DNA of 53,932 nt from Candidatus Woesearchaeota archaeon. GTDB taxonomy: Archaea; Nanobdellota; Nanobdellia; Woesearchaeales; GCA-2686295. This document shows positions 9,269-17,298 of this stretch, in pieces. The stretch is taken from contig JADHVI010000005.1 in NCBI GenBank assembly GCA_016784125.1, positions 1-53,932 of the forward strand. Direction: 5' to 3'. The notes beneath the pieces were generated by a model. That model saw only the letters and a program-made list of their open reading frames with translations, was not told where the DNA came from and searched no databases. Each line of letters begins with the position of its first letter. Position 1 is the first letter of the stretch. Made by a program: the position numbers and the translations under genes.

Positions 9269-10393
9269 ATGGCAGGGAAAGATTATTATGATACATTAGG
9301 AGTCACAAGAGATTCAAGCAAGGAAGAAATAAGAAAAGCATATAAGAAGCTTGCAAAGAAATATCATCCAGACTTGAATAAAGATGACTCTTCCGCTGAA
9401 AAAAAGTTTAAAGAAATAAACGAAGCTGCAGCCATACTTAGTGATGATACTAAGAGACAACAATTCGACCAATATGGATCAGAAAGCTTTAAACAAGGTG
9501 GCAGATCATCGGCAAACTATTCAAATTTTGATTTCTCATCGTTCGGAGGAAACTTTGATGATATATTTGATCACCTAGGGGATATATTTGGAGGTTCTTT
9601 TGGAGGAAGAAGTTCTCAAAAGCGATCACAAAGAAGAGGGCATGATTTACAAGCAGAGATAGAAATAACCTTAGATGAAGTAGCCAAAGGCACAAAGAAA
9701 GTTCTACAAATTAGAAAAAATGAGAAATGCTCTGACTGTGAAGGGAAAGGTGGAACCGGACTCGAAAGCTGCTCAAATTGCCATGGATCAGGATCTATCA
9801 GAGATGCGAGGAGAACGCCATTTGGAATATTTCAAACGACATCCCCATGCAGAACTTGTGCAGGCTCAGGAGAAGTAATTAGAAATGTGTGTGGTGGTTG
9901 TAAAGGAAACGGAATGGTAAAATCTGAAAAGAAATTAGAAGTGGATATACCAGAAGGAATTGAAAACGGATCAAGATTACGATTATCAGATGAAGGAGAG
10001 GCTGGCTATAGAGGTGGACCATCAGGTGATTTATACGTCATTGTGCATGTAAAGCCACACGAAATCTTTGAACGGCATGATGAGGACATATATTTAGAAG
10101 TGCCAATAAGCATTGTGGAAGCATCTTTAGGTGATAAGATAGAAGTTCCAACATTAGACGGAAAAGCAAGTCTGAAAATACCTGCCGGAACACAAAGCGA
10201 AACAATCTTTAAAATGAAAGGCAAAGGCCTACCATACTTGCATAGTTATGGGGAAGGGGACCAACTAGTCAAGGTAATTGTTCAAACGCCTGAAAAGCTA
10301 AGTAAGAAGCAAAAGAAGCTTGTTGAAGAACTAGGCAAAGAACTAGGTGACAAAGTAGAACCTAGCAAGAGTTTCTTTAAGAAATTTTTCTAA
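9269..10393 (+). CDS. dnaJ: DnaJ, Hsp40 co-chaperone
   Basis: The 374-residue protein is a type I DnaJ. The J domain (residues 1-70) carries KKYHPDLN with the essential HPD tripeptide. A Gly/Phe-rich region follows (about 75-115), then four CxxCxGxG zinc motifs (CSDCEGKG, CSNCHGSG, CRTCAGSG, CGGCKGNG), and the C-terminal substrate-binding domains. It delivers clients to DnaK and stimulates its ATPase. It follows the OLD-family gene after 4 bp and is the last gene of the operon; a T-rich run follows the stop codon. Confidence 0.97.
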   Translation: MAGKDYYDTLGVTRDSSKEEIRKAYKKLAKKYHPDLNKDDSSAEKKFKEINEAAAILSDDTKRQQFDQYGSESFKQGGRSSANYSNFDFSSFGGNFDDIFDHLGDIFGGSFGGRSSQKRSQRRGHDLQAEIEITLDEVAKGTKKVLQIRKNEKCSDCEGKGGTGLESCSNCHGSGSIRDARRTPFGIFQTTSPCRTCAGSGEVIRNVCGGCKGNGMVKSEKKLEVDIPEGIENGSRLRLSDEGEAGYRGGPSGDLYVIVHVKPHEIFERHDEDIYLEVPISIVEASLGDKIEVPTLDGKASLKIPAGTQSETIFKMKGKGLPYLHSYGEGDQLVKVIVQTPEKLSKKQKKLVEELGKELGDKVEPSKSFFKKFF

Positions 10394-10441
10394 TTATTTT
10401 ATTTAAAAAAATTTATAAGTGCCCAATTCTGAACATTTTAT

Positions 10442-11059
10442 ATGACAGAAAAAATGAGGGATTTTGTAAAATCAGGATATAATAAAGGAATGTACTCAAA
10501 AGTCTATTCTAGAGATAAAAATGAGTTCGATACTTTCGAAAAGTTCATGTGTGATAATCTAATATCAAGACTAAAAAAAGATTCAAAAATACTGGATTTG
10601 GGCTGTGGTATAGGATTACCTTATGATAAATACTTTTGTAAAAACAAATTTTTAATTGTAGGGGTTGATTCTTCTAAAAAACATATTCTAAAAGCAAGAA
10701 AAAATGTACCTGAAGGTAAATTTTTAGTAGATGATTTTTTTAGCAAAGAAGTAAAAGGAAAATTTGATGCTATAGTCTCATTTTATTCAATTTTTCATAT
10801 TCCAAGAAATGAACATAAAAAGTTATTTGTATATATTAATTCATTATTAAAAAAAGATGGTTGTATTTTAATTACTCTTGGCGTTGATTCCATGAAATAT
10901 GTTGTCAATGAAAATTTTGTTGGTTCACCAATGGCGTGGAGTTCATATAATGTTAAAAAAAATAAACAACTTGTTCAAGATGCTGGTTTTAAAATAATTC
11001 TTTGTGCAGAAGACTACAGAACTGAGAGACATTTATGGATTTTAGCTAGAAAGAAGTAG
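10442..11059 (+). CDS. Class I SAM-dependent methyltransferase
   Basis: The 205-residue protein has motif I of class I methyltransferases (ILDLGCGIGLPYDKYF), the acidic end of strand 2 (IVGVDSSKKHI) and motif IV-like FDAIVSFYSIFHI. It probably transfers a methyl group from S-adenosylmethionine to an unknown small-molecule or protein target. It appears leaderless: a TATA element (AAATTTATAAG, around 10410-10420) lies about 27 nt upstream of the ATG. It is a separate unit from the dnaJ operon. Composition is more AT-rich and lysine-rich than in the chaperone genes. Confidence 0.8.
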   Translation: MTEKMRDFVKSGYNKGMYSKVYSRDKNEFDTFEKFMCDNLISRLKKDSKILDLGCGIGLPYDKYFCKNKFLIVGVDSSKKHILKARKNVPEGKFLVDDFFSKEVKGKFDAIVSFYSIFHIPRNEHKKLFVYINSLLKKDGCILITLGVDSMKYVVNENFVGSPMAWSSYNVKKNKQLVQDAGFKIILCAEDYRTERHLWILARKK

Positions 11060-11071
11060 TGCTGATTTCAA

Positions 11072-11620
11072 TTAGTATTCATTGTTTGTTTGTTGCCAGC
11101 TTTTAGAATACCATTGTCTTATCTGAGGAAGATTATCGCGATTCCATAATGCATAAACAAATGGTCTATCAAATCTTGGTCTAGGCCCCACATTCCATTC
11201 AAATAATTTGGCGTCACGCTTAGGAAACTGAGTGTGGTATCCAATAACCATATCTTCTATTTGAGTAAATTTAACTTCTGTAATCATCTGATACTGTGTA
11301 AGAGTTTTGAAAACAAGTTCAAATAATACTAATCCTTTACCTTCCATTTCTATGGTTTGACAGATATCATAAAAGTCAGCAGTTCCAATTTTTCTTCTAT
11401 ACCATTTCATCCATTTTTCTCCATTATGCACCCTTATTTGATCACTTCCATTAAAACATAGAAATTTTTCGAGAACTCGTTCATAGTCTGTTTCAACCCA
11501 AGGATTTATTATTTCAGCATGACCTTTAGAAATTTTAATAGGTTTAGAATACCACTGTGCATGTATATCTGCAAAATGTTCTGCTGTTGTTTTTTCTAAA
11601 GTCATGTTAAGACGTTGCAT
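11072..11620 (-). CDS. Unknown 182-residue protein
   Basis: I do not recognise the family. The protein is soluble, rich in aromatic residues (many Trp, Tyr, Phe), with WYSK near both ends (HAQWYSKPIKI and IRQWYSKSWQQ) and two further aromatic patches (GEKWMKWYRRK, YHTQFPKRD). The ATG at 11620 sits about 25 nt from a TATA element (AATATAAAAA on the plus strand, near 11641-11650), which supports a leaderless start there rather than at the next Met five codons in. It converges with the methyltransferase gene and diverges from the small membrane-protein gene at 11729. Confidence 0.65.
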   Translation of the reverse strand: MQRLNMTLEKTTAEHFADIHAQWYSKPIKISKGHAEIINPWVETDYERVLEKFLCFNGSDQIRVHNGEKWMKWYRRKIGTADFYDICQTIEMEGKGLVLFELVFKTLTQYQMITEVKFTQIEDMVIGYHTQFPKRDAKLFEWNVGPRPRFDRPFVYALWNRDNLPQIRQWYSKSWQQTNNEY

Positions 11621-11728
11621 CTGACATGATAATCAAACTAAATATAAAAACTTAGTCTAAACATTTTCACCCACCTTAAGTAGTGAAAAAGAAAGATTTA
11701 TATACTTGAGTGCATGTTCTAAATTAAA

Positions 11729-11980
11729 ATGGCTTTAACAGATAGAATGACAAAAACATTGTTAGGAGGACTGGCAGCAGTACTTTTAACTGTTGGAAAC
11801 CCAAATTTTGAAGCAAAAGATATTGTGAATCCATATAATGCAATGACAAAACCAACGCCTCACGGAATTATGCGTGATAGAATTGCATATAAAGCCACAT
11901 ATGCGGCAACAGCAGCATTTGGACTAGGTGCACTGTATTTAACAGTTACAGGCAATGCTCGAAGACGAAGAGAAGATTAA
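11729..11980 (+). CDS. Small two-helix membrane protein, unknown
   Basis: The protein has 83 residues, a hydrophobic segment near residues 9-23 (TKTLLGGLAAVLLTVG) and another near 55-71 (ATYAATAAFGLGALYLTV), and a basic C-terminus (RRRR). A clear TATA box (ATTTATATAC, 11697-11706) lies about 27 nt upstream of the ATG, so it is probably leaderless and real. Its stop overlaps the 3' end of the convergent gene below by 4 bp. No family is recognised. Confidence 0.6.
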   Translation: MALTDRMTKTLLGGLAAVLLTVGNPNFEAKDIVNPYNAMTKPTPHGIMRDRIAYKATYAATAAFGLGALYLTVTGNARRRRED

Positions 11981-12810
11981 TCTTCGTAAGAAAGTTCACT
12001 TAATTCTAAACAGTGTGAAATCATAATTAGCCTTTTGAATTCTGCATCATTACGAGCACGGTATTTACTCTGAAGACCATTAATAACTTCTACAAAACCA
12101 TTGAAATTTTCAACAGCATCATAGTTTGGAATAAACAAAGGCTTTTGTGCAGCAAAAATCATACCCAAATCAAACTCCTTAAAAGGCGAGTTAGGGTCCC
12201 AAAACATGTGGACATCATCTGCTAATTCAATAGCTTTACAAATTTTAGTTAGATATTTTATATTCTGAGAAAACGGTGGATTTGAATCCTCAAAATGCCA
12301 ATAAGCTTTTAACTTAAGTTCTGCTAAAGCAGTTAAATAAGTATTAATGGCATGTTTGTTAGTAGGGTTTAATTCATTCATAGGATAAATTACTGCAACA
12401 TTATTTTTTTTAAGTTTGGAATTATCTTGCATTAAAGCAGGATTGTTACTTAATTCCAACAAAACATCATCCAGCCCTCCTTTATTCACTTTTGAATTGG
12501 GAACAAGATTCAGTTCTTTGCGTAACATAAAAGCCATTCCAAGATCAAATTTTAGTTGAGGATTAATATTGCTATTCCAGTAAATATGAACATTCTTTGC
12601 TCGTTTTATCAAAGAGCGTCTGGCCAGAGAACAGACATAGTGGTTGTCAAAATTAGATAAACTAGGTTGAATAAGCATATAGGGAGTCTCAGATAAAAGG
12701 TTAACACTATGAACATAATTTCCTACTGTGTTTAAACTATCACTACCTAATGTTTCAGAAAAAATCATATAATCATAAGGAGATTTAGTCACTGCTGAAG
12801 ATGTTATCAT
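11977..12810 (-). CDS. Tandem nucleoside 2-deoxyribosyltransferase-like domain protein
   Basis: The 277-residue protein contains the same segment twice: AKNVHIYWNS...LKFDLGM (residues 71-92) and ADDVHMFWDP...KEFDLGM (197-217). Each is followed by a hydrophobic stretch ending in K-x-L. The pattern (a strand with an aspartate, then S/P-x-x-x-E-x-D-L-G-M-x-F) resembles the active-site half of nucleoside 2-deoxyribosyltransferase-like Rossmann folds. The second copy keeps a Glu (Glu212) where the first has Lys87, so only one copy may be catalytic. Function is uncertain; nucleotide or base binding is the best guess. The start is supported by a TATA box centred near 12836, about 26 nt upstream, which may also serve the divergent kae1. 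Confidence 0.6.
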   Translation of the reverse strand: MITSSAVTKSPYDYMIFSETLGSDSLNTVGNYVHSVNLLSETPYMLIQPSLSNFDNHYVCSLARRSLIKRAKNVHIYWNSNINPQLKFDLGMAFMLRKELNLVPNSKVNKGGLDDVLLELSNNPALMQDNSKLKKNNVAVIYPMNELNPTNKHAINTYLTALAELKLKAYWHFEDSNPPFSQNIKYLTKICKAIELADDVHMFWDPNSPFKEFDLGMIFAAQKPLFIPNYDAVENFNGFVEVINGLQSKYRARNDAEFKRLIMISHCLELSELSYED

Positions 12811-12828
12811 TCACGAGTGAAACTAGCC

Positions 12829-12892
12829 ATCATTTATATAGTTGTTTACAGACATGGTCGTAGAATAAAAAATGAATATTTTTATAAAAAGA
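12829..12892. promoter_or_regulatory. Divergent promoter region between the NDT-like gene and kae1
   Basis: CATTTATATAG (12831-12841) is near-symmetric and sits 26 nt from the minus-strand ATG at 12810. A second TATA-like run (TTTTTATAAAA, about 12880-12890) sits 26 nt upstream of the preferred kae1 ATG at 12911. The two genes therefore have closely packed, probably separate promoters. Confidence 0.45.
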
Positions 12893-12910
12893 GAGATTTT
12901 CAACAGAAAA

Positions 12911-13888
12911 ATGATAATTTTAGGAATTGAAAGCACCGCACACACATTTGGAGTTGCAATTTTGGACGATAATAAGGTGTTGAGTAACGAAAAAGACTCA
13001 TATACGACTGAAACTGGTGGTATGATACCAACAAAGACAGCCGACCATCACGTCGAAATATGTGATATAGTGCTAAAACAAGCATTGAAAAAAGCAAATA
13101 AGAAAATAAATGAAGTAGACCTTATAGCATTCTCACAAGGGCCAGGAATAGGCCATTGTTTGCGTATAGGTGCGATATTTGCTAGGAGCCTATCATTATT
13201 GCTGAATAAACCATTAATCGGTGTCAACCACTGTATAGCTCATCTTGAAATTGGACGCTTAGAAGGTGCAAAAAATCCTATATTGTTGTATGCAAGTGGA
13301 GCAAACACACAGATAATAGCATATGACGGTGGAAAATATAGAATATTTGGAGAAACACTTGACACAGGAGTTGGAAATTTCTTAGACAGCTTTGGCAGAG
13401 ACATAGGATTGGGATTTCCAGCAGGACCAGGAATTGATAAACTAGCAGAGAAAGGAAAGAAATACATCCAATTACCATACTCAGTCAAAGGAATGGATGT
13501 AAGCTTTGCAGGCATGCACACATTTCTAAGAAACAAAGTGATAGGGAAACAGAAAGTAGAAGATATTTGTTATTCAGTACAAGAAACAGCCTTTGCAATG
13601 CTACTAGAAGTTGCAGAAAGAGCAATGGCACACTGTGACAAGAAAGAACTCGTTTTAGGAGGAGGAGTAGCATGCAATACTCGACTTAAAGAGATGAGCA
13701 AAATAATGTGCAAAGAAAGAGGAGCAAAATGCTTCATCCCAGAAAACCAATACTTAGTTGACAATGCAGCGATGATTGGATTAACAGGCTATTTAATGTA
13801 TAAAGCGGGTAATGAGACACCAATCAAGAATTCTGAAATCAGATCTTACGAACGGACCGATGATGTCGTAGTGAATTGGCGGAACTGA
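12911..13888 (+). CDS. kae1: Kae1, tRNA N6-threonylcarbamoyladenosine (t6A37) synthase subunit
   Basis: The protein is 325 residues from the preferred ATG, the usual Kae1 length. Features include MIILGIESTAHTFG at the N-terminus, the metal-binding HxxxH (NHCIAHLEIG), the ASGANTQ nucleotide loop, DTGVGNFLDSFGRDIG, GLGFPAGPGIDKL and LGGGVACNTRL. Kae1 (KEOPS complex) transfers the threonylcarbamoyl group from TC-AMP to A37 of ANN-decoding tRNAs. An upstream in-frame ATG at 12872 would add 13 residues that are atypical for the family; the TATA spacing also favours 12911. No Bud32 kinase is fused to it or adjacent. Its last 50 bp overlap the end of the convergent gene. Confidence 0.95.
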   Translation: MIILGIESTAHTFGVAILDDNKVLSNEKDSYTTETGGMIPTKTADHHVEICDIVLKQALKKANKKINEVDLIAFSQGPGIGHCLRIGAIFARSLSLLLNKPLIGVNHCIAHLEIGRLEGAKNPILLYASGANTQIIAYDGGKYRIFGETLDTGVGNFLDSFGRDIGLGFPAGPGIDKLAEKGKKYIQLPYSVKGMDVSFAGMHTFLRNKVIGKQKVEDICYSVQETAFAMLLEVAERAMAHCDKKELVLGGGVACNTRLKEMSKIMCKERGAKCFIPENQYLVDNAAMIGLTGYLMYKAGNETPIKNSEIRSYERTDDVVVNWRN

Positions 13889-14942
13889 ATTTTACAATTT
13901 GTGGTTCAGAATGAGGTGATAAATCTTCAGAGTCAGGTGTAATAATAGTAGATTCTTTTATTTTCGATATTTTTCTGAATTCTTTCCATGAAATACCAAG
14001 ATGTTTTGCAACATCTAAATATTCATATCCAAGTGCCTCGGCTTCTTCATAAGTATCAATATCTCGTGCAAAATCAGGATCATGGTTAATTTCAAGAACA
14101 AAATGTTCTCCTGCACCTTGATATTGCTCTGCTGTTAATGTGACTTTTTCCAATAGACGAGCAGCTTCTTGAATAGAGAGTTCTCTTGCTTTAAATGCCT
14201 CAAGAGCTGGAACTACATTTTTTGAGAATTCCCATTTGTTTACATGATTCCAAGCATTATATAACCAATAAGCCACTTTTGCTGCATCTGGTAATCCTCT
14301 TGCACCATACATTGTACCAATTAGCTTGAAAAGATTTTTTGGCATTCTACCAGTCTGTGTTCCCATACAATGACCGGTGATAATTTCAATTAATTCGTTA
14401 TCTGCTTCTTCATTTCTAACCATGAATCCGTGTTGATCATACGCTTCCTCAAGACCCGCTAAAGCCACCTTATCAGACATTTGTATAGAAAAATCGTAAT
14501 CGCCGCTAAGAATAAGCTCTATTGTAGAACCAATCTTTTCATCATAATCATGTTGTGACGCAGATGGTACTTTGTCTAATGGTATTAGCAAGGCAACTTT
14601 TTCTTTTCCAATAACCTCTTCAAGTACTTTTTCCACATTCCAAATGTTTTTAGTAAAATTATAATTATAATTAACCATATAATCCCAACCTTGCAATTGG
14701 AACACACCATCATATAAGAAAGCCGGACCTTGAACAATGATAGGATCAATATATGGACAGTCAATCGCGTTATTAATATTCTGTTGACCTAGAAATACTC
14801 CATTCTTTGAAAAAGCAACTGCCTTTGGATCTTTAGAACAATAACGATTCCCAGTGAGTTCATCAAAAAGTTTTTCTGTTCTCTTAATCTGTCTTTCATT
14901 AACACTATAACCGCCAATGAAAAACATCGCTGCTTGCCTCAT
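13839..14942 (-). CDS. Unknown 367-residue protein
   Basis: I do not recognise the family. It looks soluble, with a Phe/Tyr/Asp-rich central part, a helical segment around LPDAAKVAYWLYNAW, and a C-terminal part resembling a helix-turn-helix (EYLDVAKHLGISWKEFRKIS), followed by a polar tail. The ATG at 14942 is preferred over the GTG two codons upstream because a TATA box (AAATATATTTAAAG, about 14961-14974) lies 26 nt away. Its 3' end overlaps the 3' end of kae1 by 50 bp in antisense, so the C-terminal tail shares bases with kae1. Confidence 0.65.
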   Translation of the reverse strand: MRQAAMFFIGGYSVNERQIKRTEKLFDELTGNRYCSKDPKAVAFSKNGVFLGQQNINNAIDCPYIDPIIVQGPAFLYDGVFQLQGWDYMVNYNYNFTKNIWNVEKVLEEVIGKEKVALLIPLDKVPSASQHDYDEKIGSTIELILSGDYDFSIQMSDKVALAGLEEAYDQHGFMVRNEEADNELIEIITGHCMGTQTGRMPKNLFKLIGTMYGARGLPDAAKVAYWLYNAWNHVNKWEFSKNVVPALEAFKARELSIQEAARLLEKVTLTAEQYQGAGEHFVLEINHDPDFARDIDTYEEAEALGYEYLDVAKHLGISWKEFRKISKIKESTIITPDSEDLSPHSEPQIVKFSSANSLRHHRSVRKI

Positions 14943-14981
14943 AACCACCGAGAAGTAATCAAATATATTTAAAGATATGCC

Positions 14982-15383
14982 TTATTTAAAGAATTTTTTG
15001 TACAAATCAACTTCTTTATGAAAATATTTGCAGAGCTTAGATTTAGTTTTCACAAGAGGAATCCATTCAAATTCTGAATGTTCATTACTAAGAACAACCT
15101 CTTTGTTTAAAGATTTGCAAACAAAATTTATCATAGTAATCTTTTTACCATCAAATTGTTCGTAGAATTGTACTGAGAGCGCATTTAGAACTTCAATATC
15201 TAAACCGCATTCTTCTTTAACTTCACGCTTCAAACCATCAAATGGGCTCTCATCAACATTTAATCTACCGCCAGGGAGTTCCCATAAACCAGGGTTCTGA
15301 ACATCATCACTACTTCTTTTTACAATGAATAATTCTTCTTTAGAATTGACAATAAATGCTTTAACAGCTAAATTTGACACCAT
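14982..15383 (-). CDS. Nudix hydrolase (MutT-like)
   Basis: The 133-residue protein contains a complete Nudix box, G-x5-E-x7-R-E-V-x-E-E-x-G-L (from GGRLNVDE to REVKEECGL), preceded by the usual strand region (KAFIVNSKEELFIVKRS). Nudix enzymes cleave nucleoside diphosphates linked to another group, using Mg2+ bound by the box glutamates. The substrate cannot be told from sequence; oxidised nucleotides or ADP-ribose are common for this size. A TATA-like run lies just upstream of the ATG. It follows the S10 gene on the same strand after 94 bp, with a hairpin in between. Confidence 0.9.
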   Translation of the reverse strand: MVSNLAVKAFIVNSKEELFIVKRSSDDVQNPGLWELPGGRLNVDESPFDGLKREVKEECGLDIEVLNALSVQFYEQFDGKKITMINFVCKSLNKEVVLSNEHSEFEWIPLVKTKSKLCKYFHKEVDLYKKFFK

Positions 15384-15442
15384 ATAATAAATAAGAAAGA
15401 ATAATAATATAAAAAATTATCTAAGAAATATTTCTAAGCAAT

Positions 15443-15461
15443 CAAAAATTAGAAATTTTTG
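15443..15461 (-). terminator. Hairpin downstream of S10
   Basis: A perfect 8-bp inverted repeat (CAAAAATT, AATTTTTG) with a 3-nt loop lies 17 bp beyond the S10 stop codon. It may be a terminator, a processing site or an mRNA end-stabilising structure. The same arm sequence recurs in other spacers of this window. Confidence 0.4.
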
Positions 15462-15477
15462 GGCTTAACTCAAAGAT

Positions 15478-15789
15478 TTAAGCATCTACCATTTCAATCT
15501 CAATATTGAGACCTTCTGGGATTGGTACTCTCATAACAAGTCTTAAAGCACGCTCATCTAGACCTAAATCTATGAGTCGTTTATGAACTCTCATCTCGTA
15601 TCTATCCCATGTAGCAGTTCCATCGCCACAAGGACTTTTTCGAGTAGTGATTTTAAGCTTCTTAGTAGGTAGTGGAATAGGTCCTTTCATTACAACACCT
15701 GTCTTCTCTGCGACTCCTTTGATATAATCACAAGTCTGATTAATCTTGTAAATATCTGTGCTTGCTAATTTGATTCTTGCTCTCTGCAT
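15478..15789 (-). CDS. rps10: 30S ribosomal protein S10 (uS10)
   Basis: The 103-residue protein is archaeal S10: [20 protein letters not shown] at the start, [20 protein letters not shown] in the middle, and [16 protein letters not shown] with [13 protein letters not shown] at the end. It is part of the 30S head. It follows the EF-1A gene in the usual archaeal order (EF-1A then S10) after a 124-bp spacer that holds a TTTTTG/CAAAAA hairpin. GAGGTC about 9 nt upstream of the ATG can act as ribosome binding site. Confidence 0.97.
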   Translation of the reverse strand: MQRARIKLASTDIYKINQTCDYIKGVAEKTGVVMKGPIPLPTKKLKITTRKSPCGDGTATWDRYEMRVHKRLIDLGLDERALRLVMRVPIPEGLNIEIEMVDA

Positions 15790-15875
15790 TTTTTTTTGAC
15801 CTCTGGTTTTACACTTCGCCTACCACATGATAAAGCTTAACTCACCATGAAACGCACAGAAAAAATCTGGCGTAA

Positions 15876-15892
15876 CAAAAATATGGTTTTTG
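15876..15892 (-). repeat. CAAAAA-N5-TTTTTG hairpin between EF-1A and S10
   Basis: A perfect 6-bp inverted repeat with a 5-nt loop lies in the spacer between the EF-1A stop and the S10 start. It belongs to the recurring hairpin family reported in the findings. Confidence 0.4.
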
Positions 15893-15896
15893 AATG

Positions 15897-15914
15897 TATA
15901 AAAAATAAAAAAAT
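15897..15914 (-). terminator. T-rich run at the end of the EF-1A gene
   Basis: Read on the minus strand, the stop codon runs into two stretches of six or seven T separated by an A. Archaeal RNA polymerase terminates at such oligo-T tracts. Because S10 follows on the same strand, termination here may be partial. Confidence 0.35.
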
Positions 15915-17221
15915 TATGCTTTTTTAACTGAAGCTTCTTTTTTAACTAAATCGATGCACATTCCTGCTGCAACTGTAGCGCCAGAATCCCTAATAGCGAA
16001 TCTGGATAATTGTGGAATATCCCCTTGCTTTTCAATAACCAAAGGTTGTACCGGTTTAATCTTAACAATAGCTGCATCCCCATTCTTAATGAAATCTGGG
16101 TTTTCCTGCAATACTTCTCCTGTAGCAGGGTTTAACTTTTTCTCAATTGCGACGATTTGACATGCAATTTGAGCAGTGTGTATGTGAAATACTGGCGTGT
16201 AACCAACAGTAATAACACTAGGATGATTCAAAACAACAATTTGTGCTGTGAATTCACTAGCAACTGTAGGTACGTTGTCAGCTGGTCCAATAACATCTCC
16301 TCTAGCAATATCCTTTTTGCCGAATCCTCTTACGCTGATTCCAACGTTGTCTCCTGGTCCAGCAGTAGGCATTTGTGAGTGATGCATTTCAATACTTTTA
16401 ACCTCTCCAGGGACTCCTTTACCTTCTCTTCCAGGAACAGCCATAACTTTTTGACCGACTTTCATAATGCCTGTTTCAATTTTACCAACTGGAACAACTC
16501 CAATTCCTGTGATGTTATAAACATCTTGAATAGGCATTCTTAATGGTAGTCCTGTAGGTTTTTCAGGTTCTTTTAGATCGTTAATAGCATCTAGTAGAGT
16601 TCCGCCTTTCCACCATGACAAGTTATCAGTGTTTTTGAAAACATTGTCTCCAGGTAATGAAGCAATAGGTATAAATTTGACATCATCAGCTTTGTATCCA
16701 ACAGATTGAATTAAAGCAGTGACTTCAGTTTTAACTTTATTGTATCTTTCTTCTTTGTAGTCGACACCTGAGATGTCCATTTTGTTAACAGCTACGATCA
16801 ATTGGTTTACACCGAGTGTTCTTGACAAGAATACGTGCTCTTTTGTTTGAGCGTTAACTCCGTCATTTGCTGCAACTACTAGAACAGCTGCGTCAGCTTG
16901 ACTTGCACCAGTAATCATGTTCTTGATGAAGTCCTTGTGACCAGGAGCGTCGATAATAGTGAAGTAATATTTATCTGACTCAAATTTCTTGTGAGCCAAG
17001 TCAATTGTTACTCCTCTTTCTCTCTCTTCCTTCAAGTTGTCCATAACGAATGCAAATTCGAAACCGCCTTTTCCAAGCTCTTGAGCTTTTTCTTTAAGTT
17101 TCCTTAGTGCTTGCTCGTCGATGTTTCCTGAATCATATAATAGTCTTCCAACTGTTGTAGACTTTCCATGGTCTACATGTCCAATAAAGACAAGGTTTAT
17201 GTGTGTTTTTTCCTTTGCCAT
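15914..17221 (-). CDS. tuf: Translation elongation factor 1-alpha (aEF-1A)
   Basis: The 435-residue GTPase carries G1 (GHVDHGKST), the switch I region with RGVTIDL, G3 (DAPGHKDF), G4 (NKMD), and the two beta-barrel domains. It brings aminoacyl-tRNA to the ribosomal A site. It has its own promoter: TTTATAAA at 17278-17287 predicts a leader of about 34 nt, which contains the GAGGAGG ribosome binding site. It lies downstream of EF-2 and upstream of S10, a remnant of the archaeal str cluster. Confidence 0.98.
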   Translation of the reverse strand: MAKEKTHINLVFIGHVDHGKSTTVGRLLYDSGNIDEQALRKLKEKAQELGKGGFEFAFVMDNLKEERERGVTIDLAHKKFESDKYYFTIIDAPGHKDFIKNMITGASQADAAVLVVAANDGVNAQTKEHVFLSRTLGVNQLIVAVNKMDISGVDYKEERYNKVKTEVTALIQSVGYKADDVKFIPIASLPGDNVFKNTDNLSWWKGGTLLDAINDLKEPEKPTGLPLRMPIQDVYNITGIGVVPVGKIETGIMKVGQKVMAVPGREGKGVPGEVKSIEMHHSQMPTAGPGDNVGISVRGFGKKDIARGDVIGPADNVPTVASEFTAQIVVLNHPSVITVGYTPVFHIHTAQIACQIVAIEKKLNPATGEVLQENPDFIKNGDAAIVKIKPVQPLVIEKQGDIPQLSRFAIRDSGATVAAGMCIDLVKKEASVKKA

Positions 17222-17277
17222 TGTATTTGCCTCCTCTAATATGTTAAATTAAACGTGTTTTTCAGGAATAATAATCC

Positions 17278-17287
17278 CTTTATAAAT
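17278..17287 (-). promoter_or_regulatory. TATA box of the EF-1A gene
   Basis: TTTATAAA in the 77-bp spacer between EF-2 and EF-1A predicts a transcription start near 17256, upstream of the ribosome binding site. EF-1A can therefore be transcribed independently of EF-2. Confidence 0.55.
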
Positions 17288-17298
17288 CTTCTGATTGA

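Noticed and set aside
12872-12910. Thirteen-codon N-terminal extension of Kae1
   Set aside because: The family begins at the next ATG, and a TATA-like element sits 26 nt upstream of that ATG.
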